Shown here in pieces: positions 24,806 through 33,732 of a stretch of DNA of 64,000 nt. How positions within the stretch are numbered: the first letter of the stretch is position 1; every line of letters starts with the position of its first letter. Position numbers and translations under genes: made by a program. The notes below the pieces were generated by a model. That model did not search any database, was not told the origin of the DNA, and saw only the letters and a list, made by a program, of their open reading frames with translations. The DNA is from Phycisphaerae bacterium (GTDB lineage: Bacteria; Planctomycetota; Phycisphaerae; JAJVII01), in NCBI GenBank assembly GCA_022072085.1, contig JAJVII010000021.1, forward strand, positions 62,001 through 126,000. The letters run 5' to 3'.

Positions 24806-26317
24806 TTACTGTCCGTCTTCCGGCTCGTCCGGCGCGGTGTCGGGCGCCGGCGTCTGGTCGAGCAGCTTCTTGTAGGTCGCCGGGTCCGTGAGGATCTTCA
24901 TCGCCTCGACCAGTTGCAGATCGGCGTGGAGCAGTCGGTCGGCCAGTTCGTCGGAGGTGACGGCCGGCTGGGTCGTCGGACTCGGCTGAGACGGCGGAGT
25001 CGAGCCGGGCTGCGCGTCGGCCTGCGACGCAGCGCCGGGCGGCGGATAGATCAGGTCCAGGTCGTGGCGCAGACGCATGATCTGTTCGCTCTGCTCGATG
25101 CTCAGTTCCACGGTCACGGTCGGCACGATGCCGCGGCGGCGGCTTTGGAAGGGCTTCGCCTGGCGGGGGTGGTCGAAGTCGGCTGGCGGTTTGATCCGGT
25201 TGATCGACCGCCCGTCGGGCAGGTAGAGGTAGGCGACGGTCATCTTGAGGATCGCCTGACCGCCGTCCACGCCCTCCATCGACTTGGTCACCTGCATCGT
25301 GCCCTTGCCGTAGCTGCGCGTGCCGACCAGCACCGCCCGCTTGTGGCAGGCGAGCGAACCGGCGACGACCTCGCTGGCCGACGCCGATCCGCCGTCGATC
25401 AGCACGACCAGCGGTGGGTAATCCTCCAGCGTGCCGGCGGCGCTGGCCTCGTGTCGATTGATCGGCTGGTGGGCGCCCTGCTCCGAGACGATCACGCCGT
25501 GGGCGACGAAACGGTCGACCATCTTGACGGCCTGGTCGAGCAGCCCGCCGGGGTTGCCGCGCAGGTCGATCACGACGCCGGCGACGTGGGCGTCGCGGCA
25601 GCGCCCCAGCGCCGCCTCGAAGCCGCTCATCGTGCTTTCCTCGTCGTTCTGGATGAAGTCCTTGACGCGGATGTAGCCGACCGGCGGACCGTCGTCGGTC
25701 TGGCGAACGAGGTAGTCCCAGCCTCCGCCGGGCAGCGGGCGGAAGCCCTTGACCGGCGACTGCACCACGCGGGCGCGGATCAGCTTGAACACCAGCGTCT
25801 GGTCGGTCTCGGGACGATAGATCGTCAATTCCACCGGCTGGCCGCTGGGGCCCTTGATGAGCGCCGAGACCTCGGCCAGACTCTTGCCGGCGGCGTTCTC
25901 CTTGTCGACCTTCCTGATCTCGTCGCCCGGACGGACGCCGGCGCGGTAGGCCGGGCTGCCCTCGATCGGGGTGATGACGGTGACGACCTTGTCGATCTCG
26001 TTGAGCTCGACGCCCACGCCTGTGAACTGCCCCGAGAGCTGGGCCTGGAGATCCTTGGCCTCTTCGGGGGTGAAGTACTGGGTGTTGGGGTCCAGCGTCG
26101 AGAGCATCCCGCGGATGGCGCCCTCAATCATGCGGCGGCGGGCGATCGGCTCCATCCGCTCGACATACTCGGTGTCGATGGTCTTGTAGACCTTCAGCAG
26201 CGGGCGGAAGTGCTCCAGCTCGTTGTCGCGCAGCATGGCCGTGTCCGGCAGCCCGAACCACGCCACCAGGGCCGCCAGCACGATGATCAGAATCCACGCC
26301 AGATTGCGCTTGGGCAT
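24806..26317 (-). CDS. S41 family C-terminal processing protease (CtpA/Prc-like)
   Basis: 503 residues. ATG at 26317 gives a membrane-anchoring N-terminus (MPKRNLAWILIIVLAALVAWF). A PDZ domain spans ~95-180 (LSGQFTGVGVELNEIDKVVTVI...SPAYRAGVRPGDEIRKVD). The S41 catalytic core follows: VIDLRGNPGGLLDQAV, nucleophile in DGGSASASEVVAG, general base lysine in GTRSYGKGTMQ. A PTTQP-rich linker and a C-terminal helical tail close the protein. It should cleave C-terminal ends of extracytoplasmic proteins. The protein is typical in length; the hydrolase gene follows by 4 bp. Confidence 0.95.
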   Translation of the reverse strand: MPKRNLAWILIIVLAALVAWFGLPDTAMLRDNELEHFRPLLKVYKTIDTEYVERMEPIARRRMIEGAIRGMLSTLDPNTQYFTPEEAKDLQAQLSGQFTGVGVELNEIDKVVTVITPIEGSPAYRAGVRPGDEIRKVDKENAAGKSLAEVSALIKGPSGQPVELTIYRPETDQTLVFKLIRARVVQSPVKGFRPLPGGGWDYLVRQTDDGPPVGYIRVKDFIQNDEESTMSGFEAALGRCRDAHVAGVVIDLRGNPGGLLDQAVKMVDRFVAHGVIVSEQGAHQPINRHEASAAGTLEDYPPLVVLIDGGSASASEVVAGSLACHKRAVLVGTRSYGKGTMQVTKSMEGVDGGQAILKMTVAYLYLPDGRSINRIKPPADFDHPRQAKPFQSRRRGIVPTVTVELSIEQSEQIMRLRHDLDLIYPPPGAASQADAQPGSTPPSQPSPTTQPAVTSDELADRLLHADLQLVEAMKILTDPATYKKLLDQTPAPDTAPDEPEDGQ

Positions 26318-26624
26318 CTTCGGCTCCGCGAACGGGCGGCCGCACCGCCCGACGACGCAGCCCCGGACCGCTGGACCGGACATCCGCGGCGGAGCGACCG
26401 GTCCACTATCGGCCCTGGCAGGGCGCCTGTCAACGGTTTTGATGCCACGCGGCCCTGATCTGCCCGCCCCCAAAGCCCGGCCAGCACACGAATTGTGCCC
26501 GCCCAAGCAACGTCTTCCCCCGGCCGGCGCGCCCCTGGCCGCCGCCAGGCGGTCGAATTTAGTGGCCGCTCCAGGGGCCTTTTGATAAAATGCCCGCTTG
26601 TCTCAGCATCCAGGAGACGGACGC
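26318..26624. other. Divergent intergenic region
   Basis: 307 bp between the protease start and the GH20-like start. A -10-like TAAAAT at 26586-26591 faces right. No repeat or conserved dyad was recognised in the rest. Confidence 0.4.
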
Positions 26625-28766
26625 GTGGCGCTCTTACCACAACCGAGGAAGTGGCATCGCACCCAGCAACAGGTCGCGATCAGCCGCGACGTGAAGGTCC
26701 GCCGCCCCAATCGCAGCTCCCGACGGGCCAGGCAACCGGGCATGACCCGGCTGCTAGACCGCGCATTATCGGACCTCCTGGAGGCCATGCCCGAGCAGAT
26801 CCCGACAAGAAATCGCGCCAAACTCTGTCCGTCACTTGAGTTAGTGCTTATCGACGAATCCGGCGATGGCCACGGACTAGAAAGCGACGAGGCCTACCGC
26901 ATCACCGTCACCCCGGCGGCTATCCGCATCGTCGGGTCCGACATCCTGGCCATCCGCAACGGACTGGTCACGCTGACCGGGCTGGTGACCGTCCGCGACG
27001 GGGTCGCCTGGCTGCCGGGCGGGGAAATCACCGACTGGCCCGACCTGCCGATGCGTGGGTTCCACCTGGACCTCACCTGCCAGTCGCTGAACTTCGACTA
27101 CGTCTGCTCGCTGCTGCGGCGGTTGGCGGCCTACAAGTACAACGCGGTCCTGCTGGAATGGGGCGACAAGTTCCCCTACCAGGGCCACCGCATCCTGGCC
27201 CACCCGACCGACGCGTTCACCGTGCGGCAGGCAGCCCAGCTCCTGGAGCTGGCCGAGACGCTGGGCCTGGTGGTCATCCCGCTGATCCAGACGCTCACGC
27301 ACGCCGAGTTCATCCTGCGGCATCCGCAGTTTGCGCACCTGTCGGAAGTTCCCGGCGACATCTACCAGTTGGCGACCAGCAACCCCGAGTCGCTGGTGCT
27401 GGCCAAGCAGCTCGTCGACCAGCTCATCGAGAGTCACGCCGAGAGCCCCTACGTCCACCTGGGCGGCTCGCTGGCGCGGCAGCTCGGCGAAGGGGCGTCG
27501 GCCGACGCCGTCGCCGCCAAGGGCAAGAGCCTGGCGTGGGTCGAGTACATGAACGTCATCTGCCGGCACGTCCAGGCCCGCGGCCGCACGCCGATCGTCT
27601 GGACCGACATGCTGGTCGGCCATCCGCAGGCGCTCAACCGCTTCACCCGCGACTGCCTGCTGATGCACTGGAACTACGCGACGACGCAGGCGGTGGCCGC
27701 CGACTTCGAGGACCCCGGCATCGGCCGTGTCAACGCCCGCACCTGCAAGGGCATGGACCCGGAGATCCGCGAGCGCTACGAGCCGTTCTGGAAGCTGGGC
27801 GGCGCCAAACCGCCGCGGACTTTCTACACGCCCGCGCCGGTGGCCTATCTCCAGAACGCCGGCTTCAGCGTCATCGTCGCGGCTTCGGTCCGCAGCCGCG
27901 GCGACAGCTACGCGGCTCCGCGGCTGCGGCACGCCGTGGACAACTGCCTGCTGGCCGCCCACACCGCCGCCGAGCACAACTGCCTGGGCCTGATGGTCAC
28001 GAGCTGGTCGATCCGCCGCACGCCGATCGAGACGACCCTGCCGGCGCTGATCGCCGCCGCCGACATCGCCTGGAACGCCGCCGGCGTCAAGCACAGCAAG
28101 GAATTCGAGAATCGGCTGGCCGAGAGCGTCGCCGCCTCCGGCAAGACCGACCTGATCCCCGCAATGGACGCGGTCGGACGCGAGGGGGCCGCGGCCCTCA
28201 ACGGCGCCGGCGCAACCAACGGCTGGGATCGCCGCCACGAACGCTGGGGCGTGCCGCCGCTGCTGGGACGCCTCCGCCGCGCCGAGCTGGGCAGTCTGAC
28301 CGCCACCAGCGACCCGGTGCGGCTGGTCCGCAAGGTGCAGCGCGACGCCCGCAACGCCGCCCGCCGGCTGGCCCGCGTCACGCCGGCTGAGGGGATGGAC
28401 CGCACCTTCGCCGCCGCGTGGCGATACGCCGCCCGCGAGACCGGCCACAAGGCCGCCCAGTGGCTCTATCTGTGGCAGGTCTGCCGGCTGATCAAGGTCG
28501 ACCGCGGCAGTGCGGAGAAGCTGGCCAAGGAAGGCATGGTCCTGCTGGAGGATCTCCGCCGCTGCCAGCGCGACCTGAAGAAGTCGGTCGGGCCGACGCT
28601 GACGCCCAACGGCCTGGAGGACGAGACGGATATCCGCTTCGGCAGCGAAGCCAGGCTGATCCGCCGGATCGTGAAGATCCTCCGCTCCAGAGCCAGCCGC
28701 GCCGACCAGCGGATGGAGTTGGCCGCCATGATGGGCCTGGCCGAAACCGCCCCCGCCGCCAGTTGA
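26625..28766 (+). CDS. GH20-like protein lacking the catalytic Asp-Glu pair
   Basis: 713 residues from a GTG at 26625, chosen for the AGGAG spaced 8 nt upstream. The N-terminal ~130 residues match a GH20b-type domain (AYRITVTPAAIRIVGSD, LVTLTGLV), followed by ITDWPDLPMRGFHLDLTCQSL and a TIM barrel (LAAYKYNAVLLEWGDKFPYQGH, GLVVIPLIQTLTHAEFILRHPQF). Where GH20-type enzymes have G-x-D-E this protein has YVHLGGSLARQLGEG: Ser282 and Leu283 replace the catalytic pair. The ~200-residue C-terminal part is helical and charged. No signal peptide is evident. It is likely a binding or regulatory derivative, or an enzyme using other residues. Confidence 0.82.
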   Translation: MALLPQPRKWHRTQQQVAISRDVKVRRPNRSSRRARQPGMTRLLDRALSDLLEAMPEQIPTRNRAKLCPSLELVLIDESGDGHGLESDEAYRITVTPAAIRIVGSDILAIRNGLVTLTGLVTVRDGVAWLPGGEITDWPDLPMRGFHLDLTCQSLNFDYVCSLLRRLAAYKYNAVLLEWGDKFPYQGHRILAHPTDAFTVRQAAQLLELAETLGLVVIPLIQTLTHAEFILRHPQFAHLSEVPGDIYQLATSNPESLVLAKQLVDQLIESHAESPYVHLGGSLARQLGEGASADAVAAKGKSLAWVEYMNVICRHVQARGRTPIVWTDMLVGHPQALNRFTRDCLLMHWNYATTQAVAADFEDPGIGRVNARTCKGMDPEIRERYEPFWKLGGAKPPRTFYTPAPVAYLQNAGFSVIVAASVRSRGDSYAAPRLRHAVDNCLLAAHTAAEHNCLGLMVTSWSIRRTPIETTLPALIAAADIAWNAAGVKHSKEFENRLAESVAASGKTDLIPAMDAVGREGAAALNGAGATNGWDRRHERWGVPPLLGRLRRAELGSLTATSDPVRLVRKVQRDARNAARRLARVTPAEGMDRTFAAAWRYAARETGHKAAQWLYLWQVCRLIKVDRGSAEKLAKEGMVLLEDLRRCQRDLKKSVGPTLTPNGLEDETDIRFGSEARLIRRIVKILRSRASRADQRMELAAMMGLAETAPAAS

Positions 28767-28847
28767 CCGCCCCCGTGGTTTGCAGAATGCCCCCGGCCTG
28801 GTCGCTTCAGCGACCCAGGTATTCTCCCGGTCTCTGCGCGGAACCCC

Positions 28848-30032
28848 TCAGGATTGCGACCTCTCCCCTCGCCCGCGCGTAAGCAGGGCGTAGAGGATCA
28901 GGCCGGCTACGGTGACGGCCGCCGCCGCCAGCAGGCCCGGGGCGAACGAGCCGGACAGACGCTGGAGCAGGCCGACCGCCGGCGGGCCGATCATCGGGGC
29001 CAGGCCGTGCGCGAACAGCACCAGCGGGTAGACCGTACCCACCAGCGCCACGCCGTGCAGCCGGGCCGACTCCGGCGCGTAGATCGGGAAGTTGCTGCCG
29101 TAGCAGAGACCCACCCAGACCGCGGCGGCCAGGAACCCTAACCCGCTGTGGCCGGCCAACAGGAGCAGCACGACGCCCGCCGCCATCGCCGCCAGCGAGA
29201 GCAGGATCGCCCGCCGCCCGCCGATGCGATCATAGACGAAGCCGAACAGCACGCGGCCGCTGCTGTTGCCGACGGCCAGCGCGATCACCGCGGCCTCGGC
29301 GATGCCGGCCGAGTTGCCCAGCCAAAGGCCGATCGACTTGAGGTGGCTGATGACCGACGTGCCGGCGACCGCGGAGCAGAAGAAGGTCATGAACATCAGC
29401 CAGAACCGCCGGTCGGTCAGCAGGACGCGGCGGCGGAAGGGCTCGCGCGGGCGGCGGGCCCGCTCGCCCGGCGGCAGGAACATCAGCAGGCCCATCGCGA
29501 CGACGACCAGCCCGTAGCCGACGCCGACCCAGCGGAAGATGCGGTGCACGTCCCAGCCGGCGTCAAACAGCCATCGGCCGATGAGCGTCAGGGCGATGGC
29601 CGCCCCCCCGTAGCCGGCCACCGCGATGCCGCTGACCAGTCCCTTGTGCCGGGGGAACCACTTGAGCGCGGTGGCGATCGGGCAGACGTAGCCGAACCCG
29701 ACCGCGACGCCGGTGAGCAGGCCCGCGCCCAGCCACCAGACGGCGAAGCGTCCGCCGGCAGACCCCGCGAGCAGGTAGCCGGCCGCCAGCAGCAGGCCGC
29801 CGACGACGCTGGGGATGCGCGGGCCGACGCGGTCCTGGAGCGGTCCGACGAAGATGACCGTGAGCGTGAAGACGCACATGTAGGTGCCGAAGATCAGGCC
29901 GGTCTGCCCGCCGGTGAAGCCGTAGTCGCGCTGGAGCGGTGCGGCGAAGACGCTCCAGGCGTAGATGCCCCCCAGGCAGAGCTGCATGAGCACCGCCGCC
30001 GCCAGCACGATGTAGCCCCTGGTCCGGTTCAC
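28848..30032 (-). CDS. MFS transporter, OFA (oxalate/formate antiporter)-like
   Basis: 394 residues with twelve predicted membrane segments. A GTG start at 30032 is preferred because GGAGG lies 5 nt upstream and it directly precedes the first membrane segment (RGYIVLAAAVLMQLCLGGIYAWSVF). The opening GGIYAWSVFAAPLQRDYGFT, the loop FVGPLQDRVGPR and LKWFPRHKGLVSGIAVAGYGGAA are typical of the OFA branch of the major facilitator superfamily, which moves small carboxylates. The actual substrate is unknown. It is convergent with the GH20-like gene; a weak stem (CTGGTCGC/GCGACCCAG) lies between them. Confidence 0.92.
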   Translation of the reverse strand: MNRTRGYIVLAAAVLMQLCLGGIYAWSVFAAPLQRDYGFTGGQTGLIFGTYMCVFTLTVIFVGPLQDRVGPRIPSVVGGLLLAAGYLLAGSAGGRFAVWWLGAGLLTGVAVGFGYVCPIATALKWFPRHKGLVSGIAVAGYGGAAIALTLIGRWLFDAGWDVHRIFRWVGVGYGLVVVAMGLLMFLPPGERARRPREPFRRRVLLTDRRFWLMFMTFFCSAVAGTSVISHLKSIGLWLGNSAGIAEAAVIALAVGNSSGRVLFGFVYDRIGGRRAILLSLAAMAAGVVLLLLAGHSGLGFLAAAVWVGLCYGSNFPIYAPESARLHGVALVGTVYPLVLFAHGLAPMIGPPAVGLLQRLSGSFAPGLLAAAAVTVAGLILYALLTRGRGERSQS

Positions 30033-30187
30033 CGACGCCTCCGCCCGCGCGACGCGGGAATCCGAACAGCCTACGGGAATCGCGAGCAAAGTAAAGCCCG
30101 CCCGCCCGTCGGGTTCTGATGCTGACCATTGCAGCCGGGGCGGTATACTGAGTCGGGCGACCTCTCTTCTTCCAAGGGAGCAACGTG

Positions 30188-30976
30188 ATGCGAATGGCGG
30201 GTCATCGGCCGGCGGCGTGGATTCCGGCCTTGGCGATCGGGCTGGCGGCGACGGTGTGGTTGGGCGGGTGCGGACAGGCGGCCAGCGGCGGAGCGGCAGC
30301 CGGGACCTGGGACGGGCGATTCGCGACGCCCGAGAAGGACCTGCCGGCTGGGCAGCTCGACCTTCAGAAACTGATCAACGAGACGAAGGACGGCGGCGTG
30401 GCGATGGTGCCGCTGGGCCGATACGTCCTGGCCAAACCGCTGACCGTCGCCCGCCGCAAGCAACTGCACATCTCCTTCGCGCCGGGGACGCAGGTCCGCA
30501 TCGCCGACACGGACGCCTGCGTCATCCTGATCGACGGCTGCGAGAAGGTGAAAGTCTCCGGCTGCCGGGCGCGGCACGTCAAACCGCTGCCGGAGTACGA
30601 GTGCAACGCGCCGGTGCTGACCGTCACCAAGAGCAGCCGGGTGGTCATCGAGAACTGCGAACTGAACGGCTGCGGGGCGATGGGAATCAGCGCCTCGGAC
30701 GTCAAGAATTTGAAGGTCGCGAACTGCCACATCCATCACAACACGTTCAACGCCCTGGGCCTGTACAACTGCGACGAGGTCCTGGTCGTCGGCAACATTA
30801 TCGAGGACAACGCCAACCTCCTCCAGTCCGACAACTGCAAGGATCTCTCCTGGTCCGACAACCTGATCCGCAACAACGGCGGCTACTGGCGCAAGGCTCG
30901 GGCCCCGGGGCTGCTGCCCGGCGACAAGCCCGACAGCCGGCCTTGGACCGATGGCGACGATTCCTTCGCGAACTGA
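30188..30976 (+). CDS. Right-handed parallel beta-helix lipoprotein
   Basis: 262 residues. ATG at 30188 has AGGGAG upstream and gives a lipoprotein signal (ATVWLGGC lipobox). The body is a short beta-helix: LQKLINETKDGGVAMVPLGRYVL then rungs VKVSGCRARHV, VVIENCELNGCGAMGI, LKVANCHIHHNTFNALGL, VLVVGNIIEDN, LSWSDNLIRNNGGYW. The rungs contain many Cys and Asn at stacking positions (Asn ladder). Function is unknown; likely a surface glycan-binding or lyase-like protein. A TATACT -10 at about 30142 precedes it. The kinase gene is convergent downstream. Confidence 0.85.
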   Translation: MRMAGHRPAAWIPALAIGLAATVWLGGCGQAASGGAAAGTWDGRFATPEKDLPAGQLDLQKLINETKDGGVAMVPLGRYVLAKPLTVARRKQLHISFAPGTQVRIADTDACVILIDGCEKVKVSGCRARHVKPLPEYECNAPVLTVTKSSRVVIENCELNGCGAMGISASDVKNLKVANCHIHHNTFNALGLYNCDEVLVVGNIIEDNANLLQSDNCKDLSWSDNLIRNNGGYWRKARAPGLLPGDKPDSRPWTDGDDSFAN

Positions 30977-31015
30977 GAAGCCGGCCGCGAGGCCTGGGGC
31001 GGCGGATGGCGGGGG

Positions 31016-32239
31016 TCAGAACAGCAACTGAAGCAGGTTGATGAGGACCGACAGGCCCAGGGCGGCGGCCAGGAGGATCAGCCACAGACGCATCCGGGGG
31101 TCGGCGACGTAGACGACCTCCTGCGGGGTCTGCTGGGCGCCGGCTTCGACCTGGGCCAGGGCGTCGAGCATGCCGCTGGAGTCGGACGCGCCGCGGGCGA
31201 TCATCGGCTGCTCGCCCTTGGCGACCGCTTCGAGGTCCTGGAGCAACTCCCGCGTGCTCTTGTAGCGGTGGTGCCGCTCGCGGGCCATCATCATCTCGAT
31301 GACCTCGGCCATGCCGGCGGACAGCGACTTGTTGATGTGGTCGGGGGGGATCAGTTCTTCCTTCAGATGCTTGTGCATGACGGCGGCCGGCGTCGGCCCG
31401 TCGAAGGGCACGCGCCCGGTGACCATGTGGTAGGCCGTCGCGCCCAGGCTGTAGATGTCGGCGCGGAAGTCGATGTCCATCTCGCCGCGGATCTGCTCGG
31501 GGCTGATGTAGTAGGGCGTGCCGTAGGCCTTGCCGGCTTCGCTGCGGGCGGCCTCCTCGTCGGACGCCTGCCGGGCCAGGCCCATGTCGGCCAGCTTGGC
31601 GACGCGGTCCTTGGTCAGCATGATGTTCTTGGGCTTGACGTCGCGGTGGATGAAGCCGCGCTCGTGGGCGTGCGCCAGGGCCTTGGCCATCTGGATGACG
31701 ATGTCCAGGGCCTCCTTCTCGGAGTAGACCTTGTTCCTGACCAGCTCGTCGTGGACGGTGTGGCCCTCGACGAACTCCATGACGAAATAGTGGTAACCGC
31801 CGGCTTCGCCGACGTCGATCGCCTGGACGATGTTGTTGTGGCTGAGCTGGGCGGCTGCCTTTCCCTCCTTGTAGAACCGCTCGACGAATTCGGGGTCGTT
31901 GGACCACTTCTTGGGCAGGACCTTGATCGCGACGACGCGGTCGAGGCTGAGCTGGCGGGCCTTGTAGACCTTGGCCATCGCCCCGGCGCCGACCTTGGAG
32001 AGGATCTGGTAGCCGGGAATCTGCTGGCTGGGCTTGGCCGTCTCGATCTCGCCGGCCAGACGCTCGACCTGCCCGGGGGTAAGCACCTGGCGCTCGACGA
32101 GGACCTCAGCCAGCGGACGGACCCGCCCGGCCTGCGACTCGGCCAGACGCGCCTCCTGCGCGGCGGCTACCTCCTCCTGGCGGGCCAGCTTGCTCTCGAC
32201 GGCCAGACGGGCGAGTTCGGTATCGTCAGGGTGCGGCAT
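31016..32239 (-). CDS. Membrane-anchored serine/threonine protein kinase
   Basis: 407 residues, start ATG 32239 with GGGGAG upstream. Residues 1-70 form a helical domain (ELARLAVESKLARQEEVAAA, LAEVLVERQVLTPGQVERL) resembling the N-terminal helix-hairpin modules that planctomycete kinases carry. The kinase domain (~75-340) has VGAGAMAKVYKARQ (glycine loop), VAIKVL (Lys), HRDVKPKNIML (catalytic loop), ADMGLAR in place of DFG (DMG), and GTPYYISPEQ. One C-terminal membrane segment (LWLILLAAALGLSVLINLLQLLF) ends the protein with no extracytoplasmic domain, so sensing is probably cytoplasmic or via partners. All core residues are present; DMG is a mild variant. Confidence 0.93.
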   Translation of the reverse strand: MPHPDDTELARLAVESKLARQEEVAAAQEARLAESQAGRVRPLAEVLVERQVLTPGQVERLAGEIETAKPSQQIPGYQILSKVGAGAMAKVYKARQLSLDRVVAIKVLPKKWSNDPEFVERFYKEGKAAAQLSHNNIVQAIDVGEAGGYHYFVMEFVEGHTVHDELVRNKVYSEKEALDIVIQMAKALAHAHERGFIHRDVKPKNIMLTKDRVAKLADMGLARQASDEEAARSEAGKAYGTPYYISPEQIRGEMDIDFRADIYSLGATAYHMVTGRVPFDGPTPAAVMHKHLKEELIPPDHINKSLSAGMAEVIEMMMARERHHRYKSTRELLQDLEAVAKGEQPMIARGASDSSGMLDALAQVEAGAQQTPQEVVYVADPRMRLWLILLAAALGLSVLINLLQLLF

Positions 32240-32491
32240 CGCATCACTCCCCACCGGGGCTGGAAGACGGCAGTGAACTGTCGGCCGCCTGCGGACTTGC
32301 GTACAGAATATCGACCAGCGCCGGCGAAAGGTTTCGTCAAAGGTATCGGCCTGCCTGGGGGGCGTCAATAGATAAGAAACGTTTCAAGACCCGCCATCTG
32401 CCTGCTGCTTGCCAACACGCCGCCGGGCGGCTAACGTTGAACCTGACTCGGCTGTGCCAGGCAGGCGTCACTCTACCGTTCCGGAGCGATC

Positions 32492-33571
32492 ATGGACAAG
32501 TCCGCCCGCGAATTCCTTCGTCAACTGCTGGCCACCCCCTCGCCCTCGGGGTTCGAGCAGAAGATCCAGGCCGTCGTCCGCAAGCGGCTCTCCGGCGCCG
32601 CAGACGAGGTGACCACCGACGTGCATGGCAACGTGATGGCCGTCCTCAACCGCGGCGGCTCGCCGCGAGTGATGCTCGCCGGCCACTGCGACGAGATCGG
32701 CCTGATCGTCACGCACGTCGACGACAAGGGCTTCATCTACTTCGACCGCATCGGCGGTCCGGACCCGGCCTGCATGCTGGGCATGCGCGTGCGGATTCAG
32801 GCCGACGGCGGCGAGGTGCTCGGCGTCATCGGCAAGGCCCCGATCCACCTGGAGTCGGCCGACCAGCGCGGCAAGGGCGTGAAGATCGACGAGCTGGAGA
32901 AGCTGTACGTTGACATCGGCGCCCGCGACAGGAAGGACGCCCTCAAGCGCGTCGCCGTCGGCGACCCGATGGTCTACGATGAGGGGATGATCGAACTGGC
33001 CAACGGGCGCATCGCCGCCCGCGCCTGCGACGACCGCGTCGGCGTCTTCGTCGTGGTCGAGGCGCTGCGGGCGCTGGCCGACGGGAAGGGCGACAAGCTG
33101 AACGCCGAGGTCTGGGCCGTCTCCAGCGTGCAGGAGGAGGTCGGGCTGCGCGGCGCGACGACGGCGGCCTATGCGATCGCCCCCGACGTCGGCATCGCCG
33201 TGGACGTGGGCTTCGCGTCCGACCACCCGGGCGTGGACCCCAAGAAGGTGGGCGAGGTGAAGCTGGGCGGCGGGCCCATGCTGCACCGCGGCGCAAACAT
33301 AAACCCGGTGCTCGAAAAGCTGCTCGCCGACGCCGCGAAGAAGCACAAGATCGACACCCAGACCGTCGGCGAAGGGCGGATCCCCGGCACGGACGCGGCC
33401 GCGATGCAGGTGACCCAGCGCGGCGTGGCCACCGCGATCGTCGGCGTGCCCAACCGCTACATGCACACGCCGGTGGAAGTGGTCAGCACTGACGACCTGG
33501 ACGCCGCGGTCAAGCTGTTGGCCGCCGCGATCCGATCCATGAAGAAGAACCACGACTTCACGCCGAGATAA
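32492..33571 (+). CDS. M42 family metallopeptidase (glutamyl aminopeptidase/TET-like)
   Basis: 359 residues, typical length. Zinc ligands and catalytic residues are in place: MLAGHCDEIGL (His), AARACDDRVGV (bridging Asp), VSSVQEEVGLRG (catalytic Glu and ligand Glu), VDVGFASDHPG (Asp) and GVPNRYMHTPVEV (His). M42 enzymes form dodecameric cytoplasmic aminopeptidases that trim peptides. GGAGCGATC precedes the ATG. The murD gene follows on the same strand after a spacer filled by an inverted repeat. Confidence 0.95.
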   Translation: MDKSAREFLRQLLATPSPSGFEQKIQAVVRKRLSGAADEVTTDVHGNVMAVLNRGGSPRVMLAGHCDEIGLIVTHVDDKGFIYFDRIGGPDPACMLGMRVRIQADGGEVLGVIGKAPIHLESADQRGKGVKIDELEKLYVDIGARDRKDALKRVAVGDPMVYDEGMIELANGRIAARACDDRVGVFVVVEALRALADGKGDKLNAEVWAVSSVQEEVGLRGATTAAYAIAPDVGIAVDVGFASDHPGVDPKKVGEVKLGGGPMLHRGANINPVLEKLLADAAKKHKIDTQTVGEGRIPGTDAAAMQVTQRGVATAIVGVPNRYMHTPVEVVSTDDLDAAVKLLAAAIRSMKKNHDFTPR

Positions 33572-33577
33572 GGCACG

Positions 33578-33725
33578 ACCGCAAAGACGCAAAGGACGCA
33601 AAGAGCACTGAGGAGAAAGATCAGGCTGTTCGGGAATCCGCGACCCGATTCTTCTGTCTTGGCATCCTTCGTGTCCTTGGTGGTTATTCTGTCTCCTTCT
33701 TTGCGCCCTTTGCGCCTTTGCGGTA
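33578..33725. repeat. Intergenic inverted repeat (CGCAAAGACGCAAAGGACGCAAAG type)
   Basis: The left arm (33579-33605) is three CGCAAAG-type units. The right arm (33698-33724) is CTTTGCGCCCTTTGCGCCTT and onward, the reverse complement. The ~90-nt centre includes a further TTCGTGTCCTTGGTGG unit. The element fills the whole M42-murD spacer. Confidence 0.78.
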
Positions 33726-33732
33726 AAACTCC

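Noticed and set aside
24017-26458. An 813-codon plus-strand open frame antisense to the S41 protease
   Set aside because: No motif, Arg/Asp/His-rich composition; the minus strand has intact PDZ and S41 motifs.
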